Shown here: positions 18,037 to 25,449 of the stretch, one piece after another
Layout of the letters: each line of letters opens with the position of its first letter
How positions within the stretch are numbered: the first letter of the stretch is position 1
DNA from: Mariniphaga sp.
GTDB taxonomy: Bacteria > Bacteroidota > Bacteroidia > Bacteroidales > Prolixibacteraceae
Direction of reading: 5' to 3'
DNA length: 64,000 nt
Assembly: GCA_024636975.1 (NCBI GenBank)
Contig: JAGXGA010000017.1
Span: 203,154-267,153, forward strand
The notes under the pieces: model-generated
Databases searched by the model: none
What the model was told of the DNA's origin: nothing
The model's input: the letters and a program-made list of their open reading frames with translations, nothing else
Position numbers and translations under genes: made by a program

Positions 18037-19371
18037 TCAATCATTCCATTGTTCCTGCAAAAGATATTTAGAGACTTCCGTTAACTGTTGGTCGGATAAA
18101 TGCGGAAACCCTGTCATTGCCGGATAATCTAAACGCTTACGGCCTGGTTCTTTAATCCATTTCTTTAAGCCCTCCAGGTTATCCTTGTAAATTTGTGCTA
18201 CTTCTGCCATAGCCGGACCCACCAGTCGTGTGTTTGCTGCATGACATACAGCACAATTGGTTTGAAACAGGTTCTGGCCAGGTACAGCGATTGCTACATC
18301 ACCATCAACTGGCGGAAGCAAAAGGTTTTCATGGGCTAGCCTTACTGCTTCCCAATGGGCTGCAGTACGTTCAGCCATCATTTCCTTATGTGTCTGCAAT
18401 GTGCTTTCACGATATAAATGCCTTCCGGTACCCATAAATGCGACTAGCAGTACGAACATTCCTGCTACAATAAAGAAACGTTTTCCTAACAGGTGGCCTT
18501 CATCATTCAGCAGTTTCCATAACTGAACCATCACTATAATGGCAATGGTCACACCACCCATAATCACCCAGAACAGTGTCCAGGTAATCCCTTGTGAGGG
18601 TAGTGTAAGGAACAGCAACGGACCAAAAATAAATTGCATTCCTGTAGCAATAAGGGCAAGATTCAGCATTTGTTTTCGTATCCAGTTTTTTGAAAGGTTG
18701 TTGAACACACCCTCCGTTTTAAATTGTTTCCTTCCAAACCACCAGGCGAGAAAAAAGCCTGTAATGGCCATACTGGCAGTAATAAAATGGAAATAGCGCG
18801 GAAATACATTCGGCAGGGTCATTGCTTCAAAAAAACCGTTGATTTCTCCCCATTTTTCAGGAAAAAGCATCAGGTTGATGTTAGTAAGAAAAATAAAGGG
18901 AATAAAAAGAAAACTTAAGATTCCTACTCCCAAAATGCTCAGGTGTAGCGGCTTGTTGTCGGACAGCCTGTCCCATGAATATTTATGGAGATAGAAAAGT
19001 AAAAAGGAAACCGCAACCCAGGGAACAATCGAGATCCATATATTTCCTGTCAATGCATTTGCTGAGTAAAAATAAAGGGTGTAAAGCACATTTATTGAAA
19101 GCAGTGGAGCTACCCCAAAAACCACCGCAAGGCTTTTATTTACAGTTATGGTAGCTGCAATTTCACGTGCCAGCCTGTCAAAGTCATTATTCTTTTTTCC
19201 CCTAATTTCATACCAGAAGGTCAATATGCTGCTACCAATCATTAAATTAATAAACAGTATATGAACCAGGAATGAAAACACAAGCACTACAATAAGCACC
19301 CATTCGGGCATAGGCAGCGGGAGAGGAATATCTTTGGGAACCGGGATTTGATTAATAAATGCACTTATCAT
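18037..19371 (-). CDS. bd-like oxidase second subunit with C-terminal cytochrome c
   Basis: A 444-residue membrane protein with eight or nine helices over about 25-320 and a C-terminal monohaem domain. CAVCH at 373-377 binds haem c and MTGFPHLSDQQL supplies a likely axial methionine. The membrane part has the overall hydropathy of a CydA-related subunit but no clear CydB identity. Its ATG overlaps the stop of the upstream subunit by 4 bases (19368-19371), so the two are coupled. Inference: together they form a cytochrome-bd-superfamily terminal oxidase that takes electrons from a c-type donor rather than, or besides, quinol. Confidence 0.75.
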   Translation of the reverse strand: MISAFINQIPVPKDIPLPLPMPEWVLIVVLVFSFLVHILFINLMIGSSILTFWYEIRGKKNNDFDRLAREIAATITVNKSLAVVFGVAPLLSINVLYTLYFYSANALTGNIWISIVPWVAVSFLLFYLHKYSWDRLSDNKPLHLSILGVGILSFLFIPFIFLTNINLMLFPEKWGEINGFFEAMTLPNVFPRYFHFITASMAITGFFLAWWFGRKQFKTEGVFNNLSKNWIRKQMLNLALIATGMQFIFGPLLFLTLPSQGITWTLFWVIMGGVTIAIIVMVQLWKLLNDEGHLLGKRFFIVAGMFVLLVAFMGTGRHLYRESTLQTHKEMMAERTAAHWEAVRLAHENLLLPPVDGDVAIAVPGQNLFQTNCAVCHAANTRLVGPAMAEVAQIYKDNLEGLKKWIKEPGRKRLDYPAMTGFPHLSDQQLTEVSKYLLQEQWND

Positions 19372-20804
19372 TTGTCTGTTTTATTTATTTCGTACACTAT
19401 TTCTTTTACGTCAACACCTTTCACCTGCGGACCATCAAGTTTTCTTGGTCTTTTTTGCTGATGGGCAACGAATTCCGCCAGAGCATCGAGTTCAGCATCA
19501 TTCCCCGGGAAAGGAGGCATATAATGTCTAACATTGTGCATGCTTTTAATATATGTTTTCATTGCTTCGGCATTCAGTGGCTCTTTACTGGCATACATTC
19601 GTTCGAATTTCCTGACTACTGAACTTATTCCATGTGTTGTGTGGCAGCGTGAGCAGGCAATTGTAAATACAGCTTCCCCGGCAGCAACCTTATTCTCTTC
19701 AGTTATTTCAGTTATGGCAGAGTAGGGGGTATGCATTAAAATACCCGTCTGCTGATAAAGAGGATATTCTTCCACCAATATACCATTGGCATACATATAT
19801 TCCCCAATCACATAAGGCTTACGGATAAACTCACGCAACCGCTCGAATGTCCCCAGGAAAAGGAATGAAGCAATTACCGGAATTATCAGCAAATGTTTTG
19901 GCAGGCGGCGCGGGGCAATAGTTCCAAGAATGCCTATGGTAAATCCGATGGCAACAACAACTATGGCAACAATTACCAGCGAACCATACCAATCCTGGAA
20001 TTGCTGTGTACCTAGTGCCACAGGAAGATTGCCGATCATAGCCCGTGGAATATGCCAGTAATAAAGGAAGGCTCCTGCAGCCGCTACCGGCATCCAAAGC
20101 AAAATCCAGAAAGAGATGTACCGCAGTATTTCATTTCTCCATTTATTGTTTTTCTTCAGAACATAAGCTGAAATCATTAGCCCTACAGTACCTGCCATCA
20201 TCATAGCTACAGGTGTACGGAACAAGAGTTGCGGTATATAAAGTGGATTGAGAACCCCGGTGAATAACGACTTCTTTTCTACCCAACTTCCCGGGTCCAT
20301 CATGAATCCAAGAATTGCAACTATGATTGCCATGGTTAGCCATGAAAAAATGCTTAGCCAAAGGCCAAACAAAATGTGCTTCTTTTTATTCAGGGACGAT
20401 TCCCCTGATTTTTTCCAGGTAAGGAAATAAATCATAATGAAAACCACTTCAAGAACAAATATTATCCACTCGGTAAACCAGGCAAAATAAAACACCCGGA
20501 TCAGGCTGCCAAGAGATGCCGGATTGGCCAGCGATGCAGCAAACCATATGCCTACACCAGTAAGCGCACCGGCAGTGGTTGTAACTATAAATGCAATGAA
20601 CAGCAGTTTACGCGCCATTTCATCCCACGCCTTGCCTTCTTCAGGGTTTGTTTTATGTTTCAGGTAGCCCCGGAATTCAAGTAGAGTAACCAAAGGAGCA
20701 AATCCTACAGCAAGTGCATGGTTAATTATTACATGGGTTATTGCGATTACGGCAACGAGCATACGGTTGCCCATAAAGTCGAGATGAAACAATGGAAAAT
20801 CCAT
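19368..20804 (-). CDS. CydA-related cytochrome bd superfamily subunit fused to cytochrome c
   Basis: A 478-residue protein. Residues 15-175 align by eye with E. coli CydA: His24 at the place of CydA His19, and Glu112 and Glu119 in FTEWIIFVLEVVF at the places of Glu99 and Glu107, all haem-site residues. The quinol-binding GRQPW loop is absent. After about nine helices a periplasmic domain carries CSRCH at 384-388 and a later MPPFPGNDAELDALAEF, typical for a small cytochrome c. This arrangement recalls the OR-C type of the bd superfamily. First gene of the pair; a poly-A/T leader of about 90 bases precedes it. Confidence 0.8.
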   Translation of the reverse strand: MDFPLFHLDFMGNRMLVAVIAITHVIINHALAVGFAPLVTLLEFRGYLKHKTNPEEGKAWDEMARKLLFIAFIVTTTAGALTGVGIWFAASLANPASLGSLIRVFYFAWFTEWIIFVLEVVFIMIYFLTWKKSGESSLNKKKHILFGLWLSIFSWLTMAIIVAILGFMMDPGSWVEKKSLFTGVLNPLYIPQLLFRTPVAMMMAGTVGLMISAYVLKKNNKWRNEILRYISFWILLWMPVAAAGAFLYYWHIPRAMIGNLPVALGTQQFQDWYGSLVIVAIVVVAIGFTIGILGTIAPRRLPKHLLIIPVIASFLFLGTFERLREFIRKPYVIGEYMYANGILVEEYPLYQQTGILMHTPYSAITEITEENKVAAGEAVFTIACSRCHTTHGISSVVRKFERMYASKEPLNAEAMKTYIKSMHNVRHYMPPFPGNDAELDALAEFVAHQQKRPRKLDGPQVKGVDVKEIVYEINKTDK

Positions 20805-21032
20805 AGATTCGTGGTTTTTTTATTTTTTCGAAAATATAGTAATTATTTCCAAATGAAAACATGAATCTTTATGGAAATCCTTTACAGAATGACAAATTTT
20901 TTATTTTATTAAAAATTCTTTATTACCTACTGTCGATAGGCAATACTGAAAAAATACTATGAGTTATACAAGAATGAAATTTTATTATATGGAAGTTGTT
21001 ATAAACGGGTTCACATGCCAATAATATATAAT

Positions 21033-21072
21033 AATCCCAGTATAAGGTTGTAAAACAACCCTAACCGGGATT
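21033..21072 (-). terminator. Terminator of the DUF1328 gene
   Basis: Imperfect 17-pair stem, AATCCC...ACAACC on one side and GGTTGT...GGGATT on the other, small loop in the middle. On the minus strand it follows the DUF1328 stop by 24 bases and is followed by TATTATATATT. It would also stop plus-strand transcripts (TTTT at 21071-21074). Confidence 0.7.
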
Positions 21073-21096
21073 TTCTGTGTAGTATGTCGGGGAATT

Positions 21097-21264
21097 CTAT
21101 TTGAAACCTCTGACGCCTCCTGCAATGAGTGAAAGCAAGAGCAACACGATAAATATGTAAAAAATAATTTTTGCAATCTCTGCAGCGCCTTCTGCGATTC
21201 CTCCAAATCCAAACAGGGCTGCAATAAGGGCAATAACCAAAAAGATGATAATTAATCTGATCAT
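21097..21264 (-). CDS. DUF1328-type 55-residue membrane protein
   Basis: Reading the minus strand from ATG at 21264 to TAG at 21097 gives 55 residues: a first helix [19 protein letters not shown], a short loop [12 protein letters not shown], and a second helix [18 protein letters not shown], ending VRGFK. The two-helix plan and the [18 protein letters not shown] connector are the signature of DUF1328 proteins, often induced by envelope or osmotic stress. Upstream RBS region AAAATTATAATGTC is weak, as usual in Bacteroidota. A longer frame on the same strand (20985-21233) is a shadow. Lies beside the porin-like and OmpA genes. Confidence 0.88.
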   Translation of the reverse strand: MIRLIIIFLVIALIAALFGFGGIAEGAAEIAKIIFYIFIVLLLLSLIAGGVRGFK

Positions 21265-21284
21265 GACATTATAATTTTAAAAGG

Positions 21285-21914
21285 TTAAAAAAGAATTCCC
21301 GCATATATTTGTATAACTGTATTTTTTGATTTATCACCTAATAATTCACCAGGGAGTGTATCTTCTGCTACATTCATTAATCCCAGGTTATATTTAAAAC
21401 CCAGTAGAATTGGATCAAGCTGGAATTCAAGCCCTGCAGTGACCCCGAAATCAAACGACTTAAAATTATCGCGGTCGATATCGCTGTCGGTGTCAAAATC
21501 AAACAAATTAAGCAGTTCATTATTTGTCTCTACATTGGCAGTCAGAAGATAACTCACATATGGACCAAACTGAAATGAAAAGTCCTCTGCAAGATGATAA
21601 ACTACATTTATTGGAATTTCAAGGTAATTCAGGTTAAAATCAACTTCACCTTCTGCTACTGCAACGTCATAATTATTTGTAAATCCTTTGGTGGTATAGA
21701 GAAGTTCGGGTTGAATAGAAAAGAATTCCGAAATCCCCATTCTGGTAAAAACCCCGGCATGAAAGCCTGTTCTTAAATTTCTGTCGTTTGATCCATCAAT
21801 AGTCATATTCGATAAATTCAAACCTGCTTTTGCCCCGAATTGTGACATCTGGGCATGAGCACTTGCGGAAATTAAAAATAATGCTGTTAAAAAAATACTG
21901 ATTTTATATTTCAT
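21285..21914 (-). CDS. Outer-membrane beta-barrel (PorT-like) protein
   Basis: I choose Met at 21914 because it opens a signal peptide (KYKISIFLTALFLISASAHAQ, cleaved near 21); an ATG 39 bases upstream would run to within 18 bases of the ompA-like stop and mask the signal. The mature 188 residues are an eight-stranded barrel: alternating aromatic strands, FGAKAGLNLSNM, RTGFHAGVFTRM, FSIQPELLYTTKGF, FGVTAGLEFQL, ending ILLGFKYNLGLMN ... VIQIYAGILF with a terminal aromatic. Generic porin-family barrel, cargo unknown. Confidence 0.85.
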   Translation of the reverse strand: MKYKISIFLTALFLISASAHAQMSQFGAKAGLNLSNMTIDGSNDRNLRTGFHAGVFTRMGISEFFSIQPELLYTTKGFTNNYDVAVAEGEVDFNLNYLEIPINVVYHLAEDFSFQFGPYVSYLLTANVETNNELLNLFDFDTDSDIDRDNFKSFDFGVTAGLEFQLDPILLGFKYNLGLMNVAEDTLPGELLGDKSKNTVIQIYAGILF

Positions 21915-21933
21915 GGTTACTGTATTTAGAGTT

Positions 21934-22623
21934 TTACTGAATATCAATGTCACCTTCTTCTGCTGCTTCTTTCAGTTCATCATTAGCGAAAATGGCCACT
22001 TCAACCCTTCGGTTCTGCTGGCGGCCCTGGTCAGTAGAATTATCTGCCACAGGCTGGTTCTCACCATACCCGATTTCCTTTATACGAATATTTCTGATGC
22101 CCAGGTCTGTTAAAGACTGAGCAACCGATTCAGCTCTTTCTTCTGAAAGATTCTGGTTGTATTTGTCACTACCCTTGCTGTCGGTATGCCCTTCAATGAG
22201 TATGTTGGTATCTTCATACTTTTCAAGCGTGTTGGCAAGATTTTCAATGTTCTCAGTTGCCGTTGGCGTTAATTCTGCAGAATCGAAATTAAAAAGTATA
22301 CCTGAATCGAAAGTTACTTTGATTCCTTCACCCACGCGTTCAACTTCAGCTCCTTCCAGGTCTTCTTCCAGCTCTTCTGCCTGCCTGTCCATATACTTTC
22401 CGATTAATGCACCGGCAGTGCCACCAATAGCGGCTCCAATTATAGCTCCTGTGGCTGTGTTATCCGATTGTGACCCAATTACACCTCCTACTGCTCCTCC
22501 GGCGCCTGCCCCAATAGCTCCTCCTTTGAATACTTTAGAAGTATTGCAACTAAAAGGAATAATTAGTGCAATGAGAACGATAAACATTCTTACCTTTTTT
22601 ATGTGTGTATTGAAAGTTTTCAT
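21934..22623 (-). CDS. OmpA-family lipoprotein with glycine zipper
   Basis: A 229-residue protein: lipobox IPFSC with Cys26 as the acylated residue, then a glycine-zipper region GGAIGAGAGGAVGGVIG and IIGAAIGGTAGALIG (34-75), then an OmpA-like peptidoglycan-binding domain about 105-215. Diagnostic blocks are FNFDSAELTPTA, ILIEGHTDSKGSDKYNQNLSEERAESV (shown in part), and DQGRQQNRRVEVAIF. It should anchor the outer membrane to peptidoglycan. The acidic tail EAAEEGDIDIQ is unremarkable. Directly upstream of the barrel gene with a 19-base gap: one operon. Confidence 0.92.
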   Translation of the reverse strand: MKTFNTHIKKVRMFIVLIALIIPFSCNTSKVFKGGAIGAGAGGAVGGVIGSQSDNTATGAIIGAAIGGTAGALIGKYMDRQAEELEEDLEGAEVERVGEGIKVTFDSGILFNFDSAELTPTATENIENLANTLEKYEDTNILIEGHTDSKGSDKYNQNLSEERAESVAQSLTDLGIRNIRIKEIGYGENQPVADNSTDQGRQQNRRVEVAIFANDELKEAAEEGDIDIQ

Positions 22624-22786
22624 AATTATTAAATTATTTGTTAAGCCTTATAATTATAATTACTGTGCCATATTAAAAATAAATGGTTAAGTATCTTAGC
22701 GTTAATTGATTATGTTTGCTTTTGTAATAAGTCGATTAGTAACTTATGGTATTTATTATCCACAAAATGGGGACGATTATCTACAA

Positions 22787-22961
22787 TATCAAGTATCAAG
22801 ATAAATAGTATCAGGTATCAAGACAATGATTATCAAGACAGGGAAAAAAAACTAGGTGTCAAGTATCAGGGATAAGAGTAACAAGACTGGGAATATATCT
22901 TTCAATTTTGGAAAAGAATCCTGTCCTGCTACTTGTGTCTAAAAGTCTTGTGTCTAAAATC
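22787..22961. repeat. TATCAAG / CTTGTGTC repeat block
   Basis: Two consecutive 22-nt units (22787-22808, 22809-22830), each starting TATCARGTATCAAGA, then further partial copies at 22831 and 22857 (TGTCAAGTATCAGG). At the far side stand two tandem 15-nt units, CTTGTGTCTAAAAGT and CTTGTGTCTAAAATC (22932-22961), in which the complementary sense of the same word (CTTG.. versus ..CAAG) appears, so the block has a loose inverted organisation. Confidence 0.6.
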
Positions 22962-23007
22962 ATGAGCGGGTTTAATATGTATCAAAGCTATATCTTCTCC
23001 TGACTTA

Positions 23008-23106
23008 ACTCAATGTTAATTCAGTATTAACTCAATATAAACTCAATGTAAATTCGATTATAATTGAATTTACATTGAGTTTACACTGAGTTTATATTGA
23101 ATTGAT
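23008..23106. repeat. Palindromic array of nine 11-nt units
   Basis: Splitting these 99 bases every 11 bases gives nine related words with no insertion or deletion. The first four read like ACTCAATGTAA; the central one is ATTCGATTATA; the last four are the same word in reverse complement, like ATTGAGTTTAC. The two halves pair over about 41 bases with few mismatches, the inner 22 almost perfectly. Same plan as 55845-55954 although the words differ. Confidence 0.9.
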
Positions 23107-23185
23107 ACCGGACATGGTAGGGATAAAGTAGTAACTATAGCTGCCAAAATTTTAATTAATGAAGCTTACAACTAATTGTTTGTTA

Positions 23186-23368
23186 CTATCCCATCTTTTT
23201 CATCCCTTTTACTATGAGCCATATAATCAGTGCCACAACAAGCACAGCTATGACAATTCCAACCCAAAAGCCGGCAGAAAAAATATCAACAATCAAGTCG
23301 CATCCTTGCAAAAAGAATATCGAAAACAGGATTGTACTATAAATTAAAAACCTGCTATAATTTTTCAT
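23186..23368 (-). CDS. Small lipoprotein with one membrane helix
   Basis: A 60-residue protein: signal region ending in lipobox FLQGC (Cys23), short DLIVDIF linker, a strong helix FWVGIVIAVLVVALIIWLIV and a basic tail KGMKKMG. The same plan occurs in many Bacteroidota genomes, sometimes wrongly named phosphatidate cytidylyltransferase. Function unknown. The overlapping plus-strand frame at 23159 is not a gene. Confidence 0.75.
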   Translation of the reverse strand: MKNYSRFLIYSTILFSIFFLQGCDLIVDIFSAGFWVGIVIAVLVVALIIWLIVKGMKKMG

Positions 23369-23512
23369 AATCTGTAATTCTCAAATTTATTTTTCTTTTC
23401 ATTCTCCTGTAAAACAGGATCTATCAGTTTTTATCTCAATTTTAATTTTGTGGGTTGAGTACTGTAAAAACTAATCGTTCATTTAAATTTTATTATAAGG
23501 TAGCTGCAAAAC

Positions 23513-23776
23513 TTACATTATCTTATCGAGTTGAATTTTTGTGCCCCTTTTTATTACGAGTTTAAGTATACCGGCCAGAGCTCCTGTAAAAGCGGCCCAA
23601 CCGATGGCTTCAATCCAGCTAATATCTGACTGTTCATCAGGTTTTTTAGGTGCCATTTTATGGAACACCGATTCCAGTAAAAGTTCTGTAGCCCGTTTAA
23701 GAATATAGGCACTGAGTATGGCGCTTCCATTTGTTACAAAAACCTTTAACTCCTCATTGTATTTATCTTTTTTCAT
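23513..23776 (-). CDS. DUF4235-like small membrane protein
   Basis: An 87-residue protein. The centre ATELLLESVFHKMAPKKPDEQSDISWIEAIGWAAFTGALAGILKLVIKRGTK (in part) shows the DUF4235 pattern: amphipathic helix, a charged spacer with PKKPDE, and a glycine-rich membrane helix. Function unknown; often found with other small stress-related membrane proteins. It lies 24 bases downstream of the DUF1622 gene on the same strand, so probably one transcript. Confidence 0.78.
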   Translation of the reverse strand: MKKDKYNEELKVFVTNGSAILSAYILKRATELLLESVFHKMAPKKPDEQSDISWIEAIGWAAFTGALAGILKLVIKRGTKIQLDKIM

Positions 23777-23800
23777 AATTGATGTTTTTATTATAAATTT

Positions 23801-24172
23801 TTAGTTGTGCATTTCTATTTCTTTCTCTCTTTTATTTGCCTGCCATGGGAATCTACCGTGAAGTTCGACCTCAAGGGCGAAGCTCAGGAATGTGCGAATT
23901 GCCACAATTACTGCTAAAATAAGCACACTGTTCATTGTTGGTTCAGTGGATACGGTTGCAACAATATCGGCTGCAACAAGTACTTCAAGTCCAAGTAAAA
24001 TAGCATTTCCAAGCTCCCGTCTGAGTTTGGCAAACGATTTTAATTTGCTCTTTACAAGATAAAAAAAGAGGTAACGGAGGATAAAAAAGAAGCTTCCTGC
24101 GGCAATGATTATTACCCCCAGCGATTCAATAAGCCGGGCAACCAGTTCAATATAATGTTTGAAATTTTCCAT
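23801..24172 (-). CDS. DUF1622 family membrane protein
   Basis: A 123-residue protein with three membrane helices. Typical DUF1622 blocks: LIESLGVIIIAAGSFFFI (helix 1), the conserved LRRELGNAILLGLEVLVAADIVATV (shown in part) and the third helix LILAVIVAIRTFLSFALEVELHGRFPW. Function unknown. Co-directional with the DUF4235 gene; expected in the inner membrane. Confidence 0.9.
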   Translation of the reverse strand: MENFKHYIELVARLIESLGVIIIAAGSFFFILRYLFFYLVKSKLKSFAKLRRELGNAILLGLEVLVAADIVATVSTEPTMNSVLILAVIVAIRTFLSFALEVELHGRFPWQANKREKEIEMHN

Positions 24173-24323
24173 TTCTTGTTAAAGGATTTCTTTTTGTATC
24201 GTATATACTTTTTGCCGAATACTAATTATGGAGTTAAATATCCTGCCAAACAATTGCCGTTTATAATTAAAAAATTGTAATTAAGTGTTTTAAGTTGTAT
24301 TTGGCAGATGCAATAATTTTAAA

Positions 24324-24366
24324 ATTGGGGAATTTTGTTCACTATTGGGGTGGTCAATTCCCCAAT
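24324..24366 (-). terminator. Terminator of the TVP38/TMEM64 gene
   Basis: Perfect 11-pair stem ATTGGGGAATT / AATTCCCCAAT around a 21-base loop that contains a third ATTGGGG (24344-24350), so an alternative shorter pairing is possible. It lies 6 bases after the gene's stop; the minus-strand tail is TTTTAAAATTATT. Confidence 0.68.
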
Positions 24367-24371
24367 AACTA

Positions 24372-25085
24372 TTACTTTTTATTAGCCGGATTCTTTTTTC
24401 GGTCGATGATGATGTAGGCTACTAATATTACGAGGCTGACAACTGATGTCCAGATAAGTCCGCTTCTTAGACGGTCGTTGTTTTCGCCAAACCAGGCGAT
24501 AAGCACAACCAGCGGGGTAATTCCGGCAATAGTGGCAGCTATGAACTTCCAGTAACTCATGCGCAGGATACCCGAAACAAAACTGATGGCATCGTTTGAA
24601 AGAAGAGGAGTCATGCGGGTTATTACTACTGCCCACACACCATATCGATCGACATAAAAGGATAACTGTTTCTCTTTTTTGTCTCCAATCATTTTGGTGA
24701 TAAATGCCTCTCCAATGTATTTCCCAATAAAATACCCAATTGTTGAGGCAATAATTATTGCCAATATAGCAAGTAAAGAGCCCCAAACGGGTCCGAATGC
24801 CAGAACTGAAATAATAATCAGGAGCGGGGAGGGAATTACAAGCAAAAACATCTGAAGGGACATGGCAAGAATCACAAACAGAGGCCCCCATATTCCAAGG
24901 TTGTCGACCCAGGTTGAAATCCTTTCTTCATCCTGGCTGGTAAGCACATTGTATGCCTCTGTCATAAACCGGTTGACCTCGGGTATAACGAAATAGGACA
25001 ATACAGCTGCTGCGATAATAAATCCGCTGATAATAATAGGCCACTTACTCTGGCCACTGTTACTGTCTTCAGAGTTGTTATTCAT
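24372..25085 (-). CDS. TVP38/TMEM64 family (VTT domain) membrane protein
   Basis: A 237-residue inner-membrane protein with six or seven helices. The VTT core is at about 55-200: LLVIPSPLLIIISVLAFGPVWGSLLAI, IIASTIGYFIGKYIGEAFI, VITRMTPLLSNDAISFVSGI and MSYWKFIAATIAGITPL. The RMTP(L)xSND loop is the re-entrant motif of the family, related to DedA lipid flippases. Second VTT protein in the window. Alone on its transcript between a strong hairpin and a 364-base spacer. Confidence 0.9.
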   Translation of the reverse strand: MNNNSEDSNSGQSKWPIIISGFIIAAAVLSYFVIPEVNRFMTEAYNVLTSQDEERISTWVDNLGIWGPLFVILAMSLQMFLLVIPSPLLIIISVLAFGPVWGSLLAILAIIIASTIGYFIGKYIGEAFITKMIGDKKEKQLSFYVDRYGVWAVVITRMTPLLSNDAISFVSGILRMSYWKFIAATIAGITPLVVLIAWFGENNDRLRSGLIWTSVVSLVILVAYIIIDRKKNPANKK

Positions 25086-25449
25086 ATGGTGAGCAGGGAT
25101 ATGTAATTAACGATTTTCTATACAAACCTTTTGTGTATTCTGTTTGAGATTAAAATGTTTTTAGCATCAAAAAGTTCATGGAAATTTTTTATTTCAACTT
25201 CCGGCAAAACATAATCCGCACTTTTGGGATTACAGTTTTTATTATAATAATAGCAATTTTCATCCATCAGTGACCCGGATAAAGAGCTCTTGCGAAAACA
25301 GATACACCCGATTTCATGATTGCCACTGCATTTGTTACGTCGTTTGCAAAAATGACATAAAATTTAAATGTAGCCTATCAGAAGCCAGATTAAAACAAAA
25401 GATGCAGGAGAGAATTCCCCTGCATCCGATTATCGTATTTATTAATTTA
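25086..25449. other. 364-base spacer between VTT gene and leuB
   Basis: Holds the leu-operon terminator and, on the minus strand, an open frame 25118-25363 without a convincing start. It reads Cys-rich at first (CHFCKRRNKCSG, IGCICFRK, ENCYYYNKNCNP) and then EVEIKNFHELFDAKN. Only an ATG at 25267 (49 codons) is available. It could be a small metal-binding protein or the stump of a gene; I cannot decide. Confidence 0.45.
25401..25426 (-). terminator. Terminator of the leucine operon
   Basis: Stem GATGCAGG / CCTGCATC with a 10-base loop; on the minus strand it follows leuB by 24 bases and is followed by TTTTGTTTTAAT. Confidence 0.8.

Larger units (their letters stand above)
22624..23185. other. 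562-base non-coding spacer with two repeat structures
   Basis: Between the OmpA lipoprotein and the small lipoprotein gene. No plausible gene in any frame. It contains a TATCAAG repeat block (22787-22961) and a palindromic array of 11-nt units (23008-23106), described separately; the remainder is AT-rich without recognisable motifs. Confidence 0.8.

Noticed and set aside
20985..21233. 82-codon minus-strand frame beside the porin gene
   Set aside because: It is a shadow frame of the DUF1328 gene (21097-21264) and of its terminator; composition (many Cys, Gln, Tyr) is not protein-like.
22787..22961. CRISPR array
   Set aside because: Repeat units are too short and imperfect, no regular spacers and no cas genes in the window.
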